A stretch of DNA of 64,000 nt from Selaginella moellendorffii (GCF_000143415.4 NW_003314379.1:65851-129850); one strand, 5' to 3'. Shown: positions 1-10,642, counted from the stretch's first letter. The notes: a model not told the origin generated them from the sequence alone. Numbers and translations are program-made.

Positions 1-508
1 CCTCGGTCCCAGTCCCAACCTCAAGTCAGTTTGGGAGCCCCACTGGAGAGTCCCTTCTAAATTGGTTCCTGGACCTCACTATCCCTACTATACTTTTGGA
101 ACCCCCTGCAGCCCCCCCCCCCCCCCCTTGGGAGACGCACGCTTTGGGCTTTCACCCCTTGACCTGTATTAGTATTTGGACTTAGTCTCTGGCTCGATCT
201 CGGACCCGATTTCGGATCCGACTTCGGATTCGGTCTCGGACTCGATCTCGGACTCGATCTCGGACCCGATCTCGGACCCGACCTCGGACTCGACTTCGGA
301 CTCGGTCTCGGACCCGATTTCGGATCTCGGACTCCATCTCGAACTCGGTCTCGAACTCGGACTCGAACTCGATTCCGGACTCTATCTCGAACTCGGTCCT
401 AGAGTCGGTCTTGGCCTCGATCTTCGACTTGGTCCCATCCAATGAACTCTTTGTCATTTTGGTCATGCTTTCGGGGTTCTTTTAGCCTACGACACCTCGG
501 CGAGTTGA
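1..508 (-). repeat. 3' LTR of the chromovirus (partial)
   Basis: Matches 4058-4596 almost base for base, including a poly-C run near 112-127 and a long imperfect repeat of TCGGACTCGATC-like units at about 178-430. The match ends at TTACA, position 508, where internal sequence begins. The copy lacks one block present in the right LTR near 4428-4450, so the two LTRs differ in repeat number. The left end lies outside the window. Confidence 0.85.
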
Positions 509-921
509 TTCCTTACAACTCCACCACCCATAGAAGAAGTTCGATGCCCACATCGAACATCTCTCTTTTGATCCTACGACTTGTTGACCATGTCTCCGAG
601 GGCATCCCCCCACTTAGCGGTGTGCCTAAGTTAGCCTCCCCGGCCAAGAGCCCATGACAACGGAATATAGGTGTCCCTATACTCCTCACCTCACCACGCC
701 CTAGTATGGGGTCGGGACTTGAACCCAGCCTTGCTTTACTAGGGGGTTGGGACTCGAACCCAACCTCCGTAGAATACGTCTATAGATTCGACATCCCCGC
801 AGGGAGTCGGGCGTAGCTCCCTACGCCTGGTCGACCTAGCTAACCCATGCTAATTAGCTTACCTTCGGCGCGCCTTCGGGTCCCAACATATGCCACTTGC
901 TCAACTTTGCAATTGATATTT

Positions 922-3418
922 TTAATTGAACTTTGCATAAGTACATAGAGTTCTGCCTTGCAGAAATTCCTTCACTAGATCTCGCACGTTCACTAGGTTC
1001 TCCTCCGGTTCCCATGTTGCTTCGCAGTGTGGAAAGCCTTTCCACTTCACATGGAACTCTCTCACCTCACGTCCTTGTCGCTTGCTCTTGCGCGATGGCC
1101 TCGACCTCGTATTCCTCTTCCCCTTGGATAACCTCAGGTAAAGGTCTTACTTGGTCCTTGCGAAGCGGATCCTCAAAGTACGGCTTGAGTAAGTTCACAT
1201 GGAACACTGGGTGCATCTTCCCCATCTCTCGAGGAAGTCGGAGTCGGTAAGCCACTTTACCGATTCGTGCCTCAATCTCGTAAGGCCCCGTGAACCTGCT
1301 TAAGGAACTCAAGATCAATTCATTTACAGGAATACATGCATTTTTACCTTCGGGTCAACTTTCAGCTGATCCCACTTGGTAGCCTGAGGTTCTTGGTGTT
1401 CAGCCACACCTTCTCCCCAGCTTGGAATTCCACATCTCGGCGCTTTAGGTTTGCGTACTTGGTTTGCCTTTGTTGAGCCCGTTCCAAGGAATCCCTCACT
1501 AGATTCCAAATGTTGAGTCTTTCCGCCGTGAATGCCTCCACTGCGGGTAGCTCTCCATGATACTCGGCCACGCCGAGTTCCACAGGGCCTTCAATAGCTC
1601 GCCCATTGATGACTTCCCATGGACTCACCCCGATACTCGAATGTGGTGAGTTGTTATAACACATTTCCGCAAGTCCCAAATGACTTACCCAATCGGTCTG
1701 GTCTCCCGAGACATAGCATCGCAAATAATCCTCCAGCTGCCTATTCACCCTTTCCGTTTGTCCGTCTATCGAGAAGTGTTAGGGCCACCAAACTTGACTT
1801 AATACCCCATACCTGTTTGTGGGTGATAGGCTATGCTGAATTTCAACTTGGTGCGATACTGTTCCAGGAGGGTCCTCCAGAACCTACTAGTGAAGATCTT
1901 ATTTCGATCTGAGATAATCTCTTCTGGCCTTCCCCGCACTCGAACCACTTGTTTGAAGAACAGTTTCGCCACACCTTCCGCATCCACTTCCGTTGTGGTG
2001 GGTATGAAATGTGCCATATTCGAAAATCGATCCACCACCACGAATACCGCATCGAACCCCTCGCTTGGGGGTAGTCCCGTGATGAAGTCCATCGTAAGAC
2101 ATTTCCACGGAGGATCTGGAATTGGGATGCTTTGCAACAAGCCCCCACTAGCCTTAGTCATGGCTTTGATCTGCTGACATGTTGGACATGTCTTTACATA
2201 GTCTTGGACGTCCTTAGCCATATCTGGCCAATGGTACTTCCTCTTGAGTAAGCCCATCGTCTTGGGCACTCCGCTATGTCCCGCTAGAGGTCCGTCATGA
2301 CACTCTTCTAAAGCTACCTTCCTTAGTCCCCCTTCTGGAACATACACCCTTGTTTGCTTGTAATAAATGAGTCTGTTGCGTTCCGCATAGCCCATTTTCT
2401 CTTTTGTTGGCAGCTCACCTCTCTGGTGAGCTTCCCGCGCCTCCAGATTCCTCAACAACACTTCTTGTGCTAGACCATCGTTCTCATATGCTGTCCGCAC
2501 ATCGTCCCAGAAGGTTGCTGTCGCGCTAGATATCGCCAACTTCAAGCTCGCTTTTCGACTTAGCGCATTTGCCACGATGTTGCTCTTCCCAGGCTTGTAC
2601 AGGATCTCGCAATCAAACTCGGCCAAAGCATTGGCCCACCGACCTTGTTTTCCCCTTAGGTCGGGCTGTGATAAGAAGTGTTTCGTTGCCACATTGTCCG
2701 TGTAAACCTTGAAGTGTCTCCCAAGGTAGTGTCGCCACTCCTTGAGCGCCTTGACCACCGCAAACAATTCCTTCTCGTGGGCAGGCCACTTCCGTTGAGC
2801 CTTGTCCAGCTTCTTCGAGAAGAACGCTACTGGATGGTTGTCTTGCTTCAAAACTGCGCCCAACGCAAAGTCCGAAGCATCCGTGTCTACCTCAAAGTCC
2901 TTACCAAAGTCTGGTAATACCAACACCGGAGCCTTCCTCAACTTCCCTTTGAGGTGGACGAATGCCGCCTCGCATTCCGCTGTCCATACCATCTTCCCTT
3001 TTCCTGTTTGGTCCGTTAAGGGCAGGGCTACTCTCGAATAGTGTCTGATAAACTTTCGATAGTAGTTGCATAGCCCCAGGAACGCCCTCAACTCATGTAC
3101 ATTCGATGGTCGTTCCCATTCCTGGATCGCTTGGACCTTCTCCGGGTCCACCTTGAGCCCGTCCTGGCCCACCACATGCCCGAGAAACTTTACCTCTTGT
3201 TGAGCAAAGTCACATTTGCTCTCTTTAGCATACAGTTTGTGTTCCCTTAGTTTCTCAAACACCTTCGCCAAGTGTTCGGCATGCTCCTCTAGCGTCTCGC
3301 TATAGATCAGGATGTCGTCAATATAGACGACCACGAAGCGATCCAGATAGGGTACAAAGATGTGGTTCATCAACGCCGAAAACGTTGCCGGTGCATTGCA
3401 CAGCCCAAAGGGCATCAC
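922..3418 (-). pseudogene. chromovirus pol: RT (C-terminal part), RNase H, integrase, chromodomain
   Basis: The minus-strand reading begins at the assembly gap inside reverse transcriptase, with the [12 protein letters not shown] and YIDD motifs. RNase H follows ([14 protein letters not shown]), then the integrase zinc finger (His/His then CPTC) and the integrase core with the first two acidic residues (MDFI, ISDR). A stop at about 1799 would cut integrase just before its catalytic Glu. Removing a GT-AG segment at 1766-1812 puts that motif back in frame. A second GT-AG segment at 1296-1347 likewise rejoins the C-terminal SH3-like region. A TGA at 1362-1364 and a one-base frameshift at about 1068-1090 remain. 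The chromodomain (core VKWKG...WEPEENL) is visible at about 950-1060 and ends at a stop at 922. The copy looks recently active but is now broken. Confidence 0.85.
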
Positions 3419-3419
3419 C

Positions 3420-3710
3420 NNNNNNNNNNNNNNNNNNNNNNNNNNNNNNNNNNNNNNNNNNNNNNNNNNNNNNNNNNNNNNNNNNNNNNNNNNNNNNNNN
3501 NNNNNNNNNNNNNNNNNNNNNNNNNNNNNNNNNNNNNNNNNNNNNNNNNNNNNNNNNNNNNNNNNNNNNNNNNNNNNNNNNNNNNNNNNNNNNNNNNNNN
3601 NNNNNNNNNNNNNNNNNNNNNNNNNNNNNNNNNNNNNNNNNNNNNNNNNNNNNNNNNNNNNNNNNNNNNNNNNNNNNNNNNNNNNNNNNNNNNNNNNNNN
3701 NNNNNNNNNN
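3420..3710. other. assembly gap (291 N)
   Basis: A continuous run of N interrupts the chromovirus between the middle of reverse transcriptase and the 5' LTR side. A complete element would need gag, protease and most of RT here, roughly 2 to 3 kb, so either the gap length is nominal or this copy has a large deletion. Confidence 0.98.
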
Positions 3711-3747
3711 CTTCCAGGTTCCTAACATCCCTTGGTACCACAAGACT

Positions 3748-4596
3748 TGATCATGGGACCCTCTAAATCCCAAGTCTTGAGTGCAACACTTGCTTCGGGA
3801 CGCCGGGGCGAAACACCGTGGCCTAGCGGCCCGGTATGGGTACCTCTCGCCCCCCACTTCCATCCCGAAGGAAGGCCCAAGCCCCTAGGAAGGGCGAAGA
3901 CCAATGAGCCGCATGGTACTCAAGTGGGGCACCACTCCACATGAGCCGGGAGCATCGCAGTCGGTTTCCCTTTCGGGAGTGGGAGCTGCTCTTGAGCACT
4001 TCTTTGGATGGCCCCTCCGGCACCAACCAAGTCCATGCTCACTCCCACCCAAGGCCCCTCGGTCCCAGTCCCAACCTCAAGTCAGTTTGGGAGCCCCACT
4101 GGAGAGTCCCTTCTAAATTGGTTCCTGGACCTCACTATCCCTACTATACTTTTGGAACCCCCTGCAGCCCCCCCCCCCCCCCCTGGGAGACGCACGCATT
4201 GGGCTTTCACCCCTTGACCCGTATTAGTATTTGGACTTAGTCTCTGGCTCGATCTCGGATCCGATTTCGGATCCGACTTCGGATTCGGTCTTGGACTCGA
4301 TCTCGGACTCGATCTCGGACTCGATCTCGGACCCGACCTCGGACTCGACTTCGGACTCGGTCTCGGACCCGATTTCGGATCTCGGACTCCGTCTCGAACT
4401 CGGTCTCGAACTCGGACTCGAACTCGGTCCCCGAGTTGGTCTCGGACTCGATTCCGGACTCTATCTCGAACTCGGTCCTAGAGTCGGTCTTGGCCTCGAT
4501 CTTCGACTTGGTCCCATCCGATGAACTCTTTGTCATTTTGGTCATGCTTTCGGGGTTTCTTTAGCCTACGACACCTCGGCGAGTTGGTTCCTTACA
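3748..4596 (-). repeat. 5' LTR of the chromovirus
   Basis: The right edge at 4596 is well supported by the end of identity with the left copy. The left edge is tentative. A TG dinucleotide at 3748 lies 7 bp from a plus-strand CCA at 3738-3740, which could be the end of a primer-binding site, but no standard initiator-Met site is visible. It contains the poly-C run at about 4168-4183 and the degenerate 12-nt repeats at about 4229-4512. The repeats translate as Ser-Asp or Arg-Asp alternations in some frames, but these are repeat artefacts and not genes. Confidence 0.6.
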
Positions 4597-5394
4597 TTCC
4601 TATCTGGCAAAAAGATTAGTCACTCTATAGTATAGCAAAATTTTCTCCTCTTGTATTATCTCTAATGGGTGATGGCTCCACTTACTTATAATGTTTAATG
4701 AATTGATGTTCCTAGTGTAACCACTAAGTTTGGATTCAAGTGAGCAATTCCCTTATCTTGAAATTGGGTGAGCTCAATCACATGGGGGTGCATGTGAAAA
4801 GCTCATTAAACCTTATCATTTAGAGGAAGGAGAAGTTTTTAGTAGGTGAACCTATTGAAAGATCATTGACACACATTTATAAATTGTAAACCGTAAACAT
4901 TATATTGTCCCCGAGGGGCTATGCCCTAAGGCATGGCTGGTTGGGATACCTAGTCTGGCTGCATGCACTTGTATAAGTAATCTTGGGCTTGAGTAATACT
5001 AGGTTAAAAGACCTCTTAGGAAGTCCAAATCAAGGCACTTGTGCCACTATCCCCTAGCTATTGGCTCATACTTAGAGATAATGTGATTGTTATCAACAAT
5101 TATTTTTTATCTTGTGGTCTTAATTTGAAGATTAAAAGATCCACTACAAACAAATGACCCCAACTTTATTTCCCACCATATCTAAGATCATGATTGCCCA
5201 GAGGTTAGTCATTTTGGGGGGAGGAAAATGTATGAGTTTATCAAATGTAAATTTTTTTTGGAAGGACATAAAAAATGACTAACTCACTGATAACTCAAAT
5301 ATTGCAAGATATGCAAAAAAATTCAATAAGTTAAAGTGCCAAGGGAAAAGTAAATGGAACTTTTGCTATTATTCCTTATCTCAGAGGACAAATA
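4597..5394. other. AT-rich intergenic DNA, no gene seen
   Basis: Base composition drops sharply from the GC-rich LTR to AT-rich sequence right at the element edge. No open frame with recognisable content is visible. It may be older transposon DNA continuous with the gypsy remnant that follows. Confidence 0.5.
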
Positions 5395-6100
5395 GATGAG
5401 CATATCCATGGATTTTATTATGCGTTTGCCAAGAACACAAGGCAAAACAAGCAAGCTTGGGTCATTATGGATTGTTTGACCATGTCTATAATGTTGATTC
5501 CTTTGAAAAAAGGAGCAAAGAATGTGAACATAATTGCAGTTTATTTGGAGCATGTTTTTTTTTGTGAAGCTCATGAAGATTGGCATCAAGCCAATTAGTG
5601 GGGATATCCTTAAACAAATGGTAAAACTGAGCAAATCAATTAAGGACATGCTAATAAGGTGCACTATTCATAGACAACAAGGATAATAGGATAAATTCTT
5701 ATTCCTTGTGGAGTTTGTCTATAACACTCAGTATAGTGGCACCAATATAACACTTTGCAATGTATGGTCATAATTTCAGGACAGCTTCTAAGCTTGATTT
5801 ACTTGGATCTCAAGGATCTAAGATGGATGATGAGGCAAAAAATGTATCCATGGAATTACTTTTAAAGAGTTCAAAGTTGGTGACTTGGTTTATGTGCAAG
5901 TACTATTTATTATCATAGAGTTGTACAACTATTGTGTCTTTAAGAGATGGGAGAAGTGACAAATTGTCCCTTATGTATTCAAATCCCTACAAAATCTTAG
6001 AACGTATCAATAAAGTGGCTTACTGAGTGAAGTTGTCAAGTGGGGTTAAAGTTTTAAAGCTCTTGTTTCTAAAGTTGTACCAACTCATATGACACCACCA
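5395..6100 (+). pseudogene. degenerate Ty3/gypsy integrase remnant
   Basis: Conceptual translation with many stops and frame changes still shows, in the correct order, an integrase-core start (MDFIMRLPRTQG at about 5410), the EFVYNTQYSGTNIT-like segment that follows the catalytic region (about 5710-5755), KVGDLVYVQ (about 5873), and a YKILERINKVAY block (about 5990-6030) typical of the integrase C-terminus. It is far more decayed than the chromovirus at the left end and unrelated to it at the base level. Confidence 0.7.
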
Positions 6101-6129
6101 ACTAAAAGCTCCTACCACAACTTATAATG

Positions 6130-7150
6130 AAATCATTCACAAAATCATTTGCTCTTCAAGTGCACTAAGTTTGTGTCATGCGTTTTATCAAATTTGCTTA
6201 ATCTATTGTCTTTGACTGTCTTTGCCTCCAAAGTTGGGACTTCTCTTTTGAAAGTGTAAGAGCCTCATGATTACAATTTAAATGTCCAATGATCCTTCAA
6301 CTTAAATTCGTTCATTGCCCTCTCCATAACTGGATCTCTCACTCATTGACTAACAGTGAAACTTTTACTGCTTACACACTTGTTGTTGGTGGCCTGCTTC
6401 ACTGCAAAATTGAAAATTAAGGAAAATGTCATTGGAGTTTGCTAGACAGAGATAGACATCAACATTTGTTATTAAGCCTTCCCAATCATCAATGAAAACT
6501 TCCACTTTATAGTTGTATTGTCCCTAAAAATCTTAAACATACAAATATAGTTCAAATACTTAATCTTAAAAAAACTTTAGTATTATATTATAATACTAAC
6601 TTTCAAGGTTAGTACTAACCTTAAATATAAACTTAAAAATCGATAACATATTCTTAGTTATATGTTTTAAACAGCAATATAAATGAGGGAATATTCTTTA
6701 GATGGCAACAATTATTCTAATAAAATATTCTCAAGTCAACAGTGACTTGGCTCCCTAAATACCAAGCAGCTTGGTGACAAGTATACATAACTGAAAAGTA
6801 GAAAGACTAAAGACTGTCTGGCTAATTGAATATCAGTACCCAGCCCCTGAAATGGTGCTTGAAAGTGGAGTGATATTTCATAACTTGTTGCTGTTTAGAG
6901 TTGCCTCATCTAGCTGCTTTTAATATGGTCTTTTATATCAACAAACACACCTGTGCAAGTTGATCGTGACCAAAAATACATGCTGCCAAAGCGCATCACT
7001 CCAATCCTATGAACCCTAGAAAAAATTAGCGAAGAGGAAGAACAGATCCACCATGCAGCCTTTCTTTACATACAAACTGAATTTGAATAATTGAATTCAG
7101 CATTCAATCCCAATTACATCCTATTCAAATTCCAAATTTCAGTTTTAATA
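6130..7150. other. AT-rich intergenic DNA, no gene seen
   Basis: Frequent stops in all frames, poly-A and poly-T runs, and no recognisable protein fragment or RNA gene. Confidence 0.5.
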
Positions 7151-7161
7151 CAGGCTTAATC

Positions 7162-7239
7162 AAAGTGTTTATGATATTAATTTATTTTTTCCTAGTTATG
7201 CTTAAACTAGAAAAAATAAATTAATATCTTAAACACTTT
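7162..7239. repeat. near-perfect inverted repeat, 36-nt arms
   Basis: Arms at 7162-7197 and 7204-7239 are reverse complements with only one or two mismatches and a loop of about 6 nt. Both arms are AT-rich and contain TTAATTTATTTTTT and its complement. It could be a small foldback/MITE core or a hairpin precursor. It lies about 390 bp upstream of the CRN-like gene. Confidence 0.75.
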
Positions 7240-7599
7240 AAATGTATCAAATATGACCTATTAAATGTATAATTATACAGATACAACACAAATTTTGAAA
7301 TAATCTATGGTACATGTTTTAAAATTTACTATAAAAATTACAGGCCTGAAAAAACATCAAATTTTCAGAAATTCGTATAGGGGTCTGAAAAAGCATATTT
7401 ACTGGGACTAAGTTATTACGAGTGACCACGGAATACTGGTTTTGTTTCATGCTTAACGAATTTTCCCGTTGTTAGTGGTTTCACAAGATATATTTCAAAT
7501 TTCTCGGCAGCTCGAGTCGATCCCTGCCGCACTGTCTCCTGCACGGTCTGGAAATTCGGAGAATCTGCATCAGACGGTGTTGCGGCTAGGGCTTAGGCC

Positions 7600-7628
7600 A
7601 AGTGTTGCGGCTAGGGTTCTAGGGTTTC
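7600..7628 (+). promoter_or_regulatory. telo-box and leader just upstream of the CRN-like ATG
   Basis: The leader contains a duplicated GTGTTGCGGCTAGGG unit and ends CTAGGGTTTC before the ATG. AAACCCTA (telo-box) near plant start sites is a known element of housekeeping promoters and leaders. Similar boxes lie near the starts of the F-box, MAK16, SET and MnmA genes in this window. Confidence 0.45.
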
Positions 7629-9713
7629 ATGGCTCCGAAGCGCGAGTCTGAGAGCATTCATGAGTTTCTCAGTTCAAGGTATCCTTCCCACCGCAAACTG
7701 GAAGATGGTGTCAAGAGGCTGGCAAATGCGGGGTTCCATAAGCTGGATGACCTAGCCAATGTCAACTTCAGGTCTCTCCGCTGCCACCTTTCGGCTCTCT
7801 TTTGCATTGCGCTTCGCGACTATATGAGGCCTGACGCCACAGACCATGGTATGGTGTGTCTTCCCTTTGTGGTTTTGTGTTCACATCCTTCTTGTGCAGT
7901 GGAAGACGACTGCACATTGGAGTGGGGTTTTGAGTGTACGGAGGTGACCGTCGCTCTGCGGCAAGAGAATGAAATCCTGGAGCTGCCTGCTCAGTACAGT
8001 CCGATTGGTCCTCCTCCTGATTCTGAGGAGGAAATAATTGAGCAAGCTCCAGACGAAGAGGTGAGACTGTTGTTTTCTTTTTCTTTCTCACGTTCCGCAT
8101 GAATTCAGGACCTAGGCGAAGAATTGGAAATGATGGAGAATGCTTATAATGATCTACCGGAACCTGCTCAGCCGGGTAAGTTGAGCATTACTCTGACGAT
8201 TCCTGTCTGAGTGTTGTTCATAGCAGGACTGCTGGAGCTGAAAATGTACGTGTTCTCATCAAAGCGGTCTAAGCGGGCCGTAGAGAGGATTTGGTGCAAG
8301 ACTAGTGGCACCAAGATCTTAGAGAGGCGGAGCTATGTGAGTCTTCAGGAAAGGGTGCAGGCACGTTGGGACGCCGGAGTTAAGGCAGTTCTGCTAGTTG
8401 GAGTGCCTGGGATTGGCAAGACCGCCTTTATCATCTGCATGCTGCTCAGTTTAATGAAGCAGAGGAAAGCCATTGCACTACAGACCAAGGGAGGAGATTT
8501 CTTCCTATTTGAACCGCAGCCTGTGGAAGCGCCGGGTACTGGCGAGGCTTACGCGTGTCTGAAGCTGAGAAACAAGTCCGTTCTATACGACCCCGAAGTC
8601 TACTTTTTGGTGGATGGCAAGATGCCTGACGTCCCTTCATTCAGCTGCAAGTCATTACTTGCCACCATCCCCAAGCTGCTCAACTTCCAGGATTACGAGA
8701 AGGATGGCCGTGGAGATCTTGTCTTGCTACCGGTCTGGTCTGCTGCGGAGATCGCACTGGCTTGGCAGGAGATATTTGATCCGAGACTGCCAGCTCTCGC
8801 ACATCTTCAGGAAGCTGCTGTGGAGAATGCGAAGTTGATTGCCTTGCTTGAAGCAAGAAAGAAGCTGACACTAGATGTTGTGAAAGAGCGGTACAAGAAA
8901 TGGGGTGGCACGGCTGGGTTTGTGCTGGAGAAGCCGCACGTAGACTTGGATGAAGTAGTAAGAGGTTTGCAGTCCGTACAGCAGACAGTTGAATTGGTGG
9001 GCAGGCAGGTGGCTGATGGAGACCATCCATCCCACAAGGTAGTGCACCAGAGGGTGAAACAGGGATACGCCAGCTACGAGTACATGTTTGCTTCTCCGTA
9101 CCTGTCCGAGGCTGCCCGAAAGAAGCTTAAAGAGTCAACAAGTGGGGCATTACGGCTGTTCCTGTCCTTCAAGGGTTTGGCAGCGCACGGTGTAAATGGT
9201 TGCAAGGGCAATGTATTTCAGCACGAATTCAAGTCACTGGCTCGCGGAGTTCAGCGATTCAAGGTTCGCCAAGTCTATGAAGATACAAGCCTGGATGACC
9301 AGGAGATGGTGTTCAATTTCGGACAGCCTTTCGAAGTTCCAAAACTGGAAAGCTTACCAGTTGCTGCTCCTGTGAATCAGATCATCTGGCCAGAGTCTGC
9401 TGTTGAAGAAACAATCGATGCTATGAAGATTGTGCGACTGGCGGGTCGGCTAGACGTTTTGGAGGTGTACCAAGTGACCCTCAGTTCTGCAAGGCATGCG
9501 CATGGCCTCAAGTACGCAGCAATGTTGAAGGTGATGCACAAGTTTGGAATTCCTCCTCACAGGGTCAAGGTATACATCGTTACTACATCCGAGCTTTACC
9601 CTGAAGCTGGCTATCAAAACTGGAGGAAGTCCAGGAACCTCGTGCTCCGGGATGAAAGAATCCTGCGGAGGCTAGTTGGGATCACTCAGTACGTTCTGGA
9701 TAGTGGAGTGTGA
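7629..9713 (+). CDS. Crinkler (CRN)-like protein: N-terminal header, P-loop NTPase, REase-fold nuclease domain
   Basis: Four exons are inferred: 7629-7848, 7900-8060, 8109-8175 and 8224-9713, giving about 645 aa. The start ATG lies just after a telo-box (TAGGGTTT). Residues 1-75 form a helical header with a SAM-like look. An acidic linker rich in Glu and Pro follows at about 100-145. The NTPase part has a Walker A motif GVPGIGKT at about 209-216 and the WGG...FVLEK signature at about 376-386 seen in CRN NTPases. The C-terminal region has a conserved Asp (about 548) followed by EVYQVT (about 563-568), matching the D...QxT pattern of CRN-type restriction-endonuclease-like domains. CRN proteins are known as oomycete and chytrid effectors but also occur in some plants and other eukaryotes. 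Introns and normal codon use argue against contamination. Its role here is unknown; a nuclear defence or conflict function is an inference. Confidence 0.75.
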
Positions 9714-10642
9714 GTTGTGATGATTTCAGTGTTTTGCAATGAGTTTACCGTTAATCGCAAAGCAGAATTCAAGAAATCGCGCATCTGATAGCAAAGGAGA
9801 TGATGGCTAGATTGGGGTACTGGAGCAGGAGAAGATGCAAACCAGCAAATCAAGTAGCAGCAGAAGACGACAATCAAAGATTGATATCAGATCCGGAAGC
9901 AGGAAAACTATCATACTGGACGAAGAGGCTGCAGAGCTCCCGAAACCACAGTCGGAACACACTTCTGTCATACCAAACGTCTTCGGAACGCCCCTTCCAG
10001 TTGCCCAGCAGTGACCCCGGCGATCAACTCTGGATACTATTTACATCCGTAGCTCGGAGTATGTGCAGGAACTGGTCAGAGCAGTTCTCTCCCCAGTACA
10101 AATCCAAATTCAACTTCAAGCAGCAGGAGGACCACACAGCAGTCTGGATTTCCGTCTTCGATCTTCAGAACCACATAGATCTCAAGCATGTTGACTCGGC
10201 TTTGATCCTAAATCAGTTCATATCATTCAAAAACTGAAATGACGAAGAAGAAAAACACAAATCCATACAACTGCAACAAGCCACGTCTTTTGAAGCTCTC
10301 GCTTTCTTCACAATAAGATCAACAGCACTTATTGTATCATTAAATAATGTGAAGGCTTTTCCTCCTGTCGATTCGTAAGTCTCTTTTTTTTTTGTTGGTT
10401 ATCAACTGTTTCGACCAGATCTGAAAGAGCAACGCTGTGTTCAGTATGTCATATGAATCAGTCAGAATCTGAACATACATATTCATTGGTTTTTGGAAGG
10501 TTCCGCCGCATGTTTCTGTAAAGCACGTCTTCTTTTGCAACATTCCTTCGTTTACAACAAGATAGGAGAGATCTGAGTGACTAGCGGTAGTTCTCGACTT
10601 AACAACTTGTTGGCCATCAGCCAGACATTCGAAAATTTTAGT
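9714..10642. other. 3' region of the CRN-like gene and intergenic DNA
   Basis: No clear gene. One plus-strand frame, 9835-10014 (59 codons from an ATG), encodes a basic Ser/Arg-rich start followed by an acidic segment and could be a downstream exon or short ORF. It is not recognised, and a longer overlapping frame in this stretch has no family features. Treated as non-coding or 3' UTR by default. Confidence 0.4.

Larger units (their letters stand above)
1..4596 (-). mobile_element. Ty3/gypsy chromovirus LTR retrotransposon, damaged, left end outside window
   Basis: Two near-identical segments flank a pol gene read on the minus strand: 1-508, cut by the window edge, and about 3748-4596. Both end on the plus strand in TTACA, so on the element's own strand the LTR begins TGTAAGG. 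Sequence identity stops at that point in both copies, which defines the outer right edge at 4596 and the inner edge of the left LTR at about 508. A purine-rich stretch on the minus strand at about 510-530 fits a polypurine tract. The C-terminal chromodomain places the element among chromoviruses. An assembly gap removes gag, protease, the start of reverse transcriptase and possibly the primer site. No target-site duplication can be checked because the left end is missing. Confidence 0.9.

Noticed and set aside
178-430. CRISPR-like regular repeats
   Set aside because: Units are contiguous and degenerate with no unique spacers, and the source is a plant LTR.
176-466. Open frames on both strands made of Ser-Asp or Arg-Asp repeats
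   Set aside because: They are translations of the 12-nt LTR repeat array; the same occurs in the second LTR at 4231-4545.
3318-3863. Long frames across the gap
   Set aside because: They consist mostly of unknown residues from N and have no real content.
7629-9713. Contamination from an oomycete or chytrid as source of the CRN-like gene
   Set aside because: Introns of about 50 nt, the telo-box leader and the plant context match the rest of the window; horizontal origin in the distant past is still possible.
9800-10237. 145-codon frame after the CRN-like gene
   Set aside because: No family features and low-complexity Ser/Gln content; a shorter overlapping frame looks more protein-like, but neither is supported.
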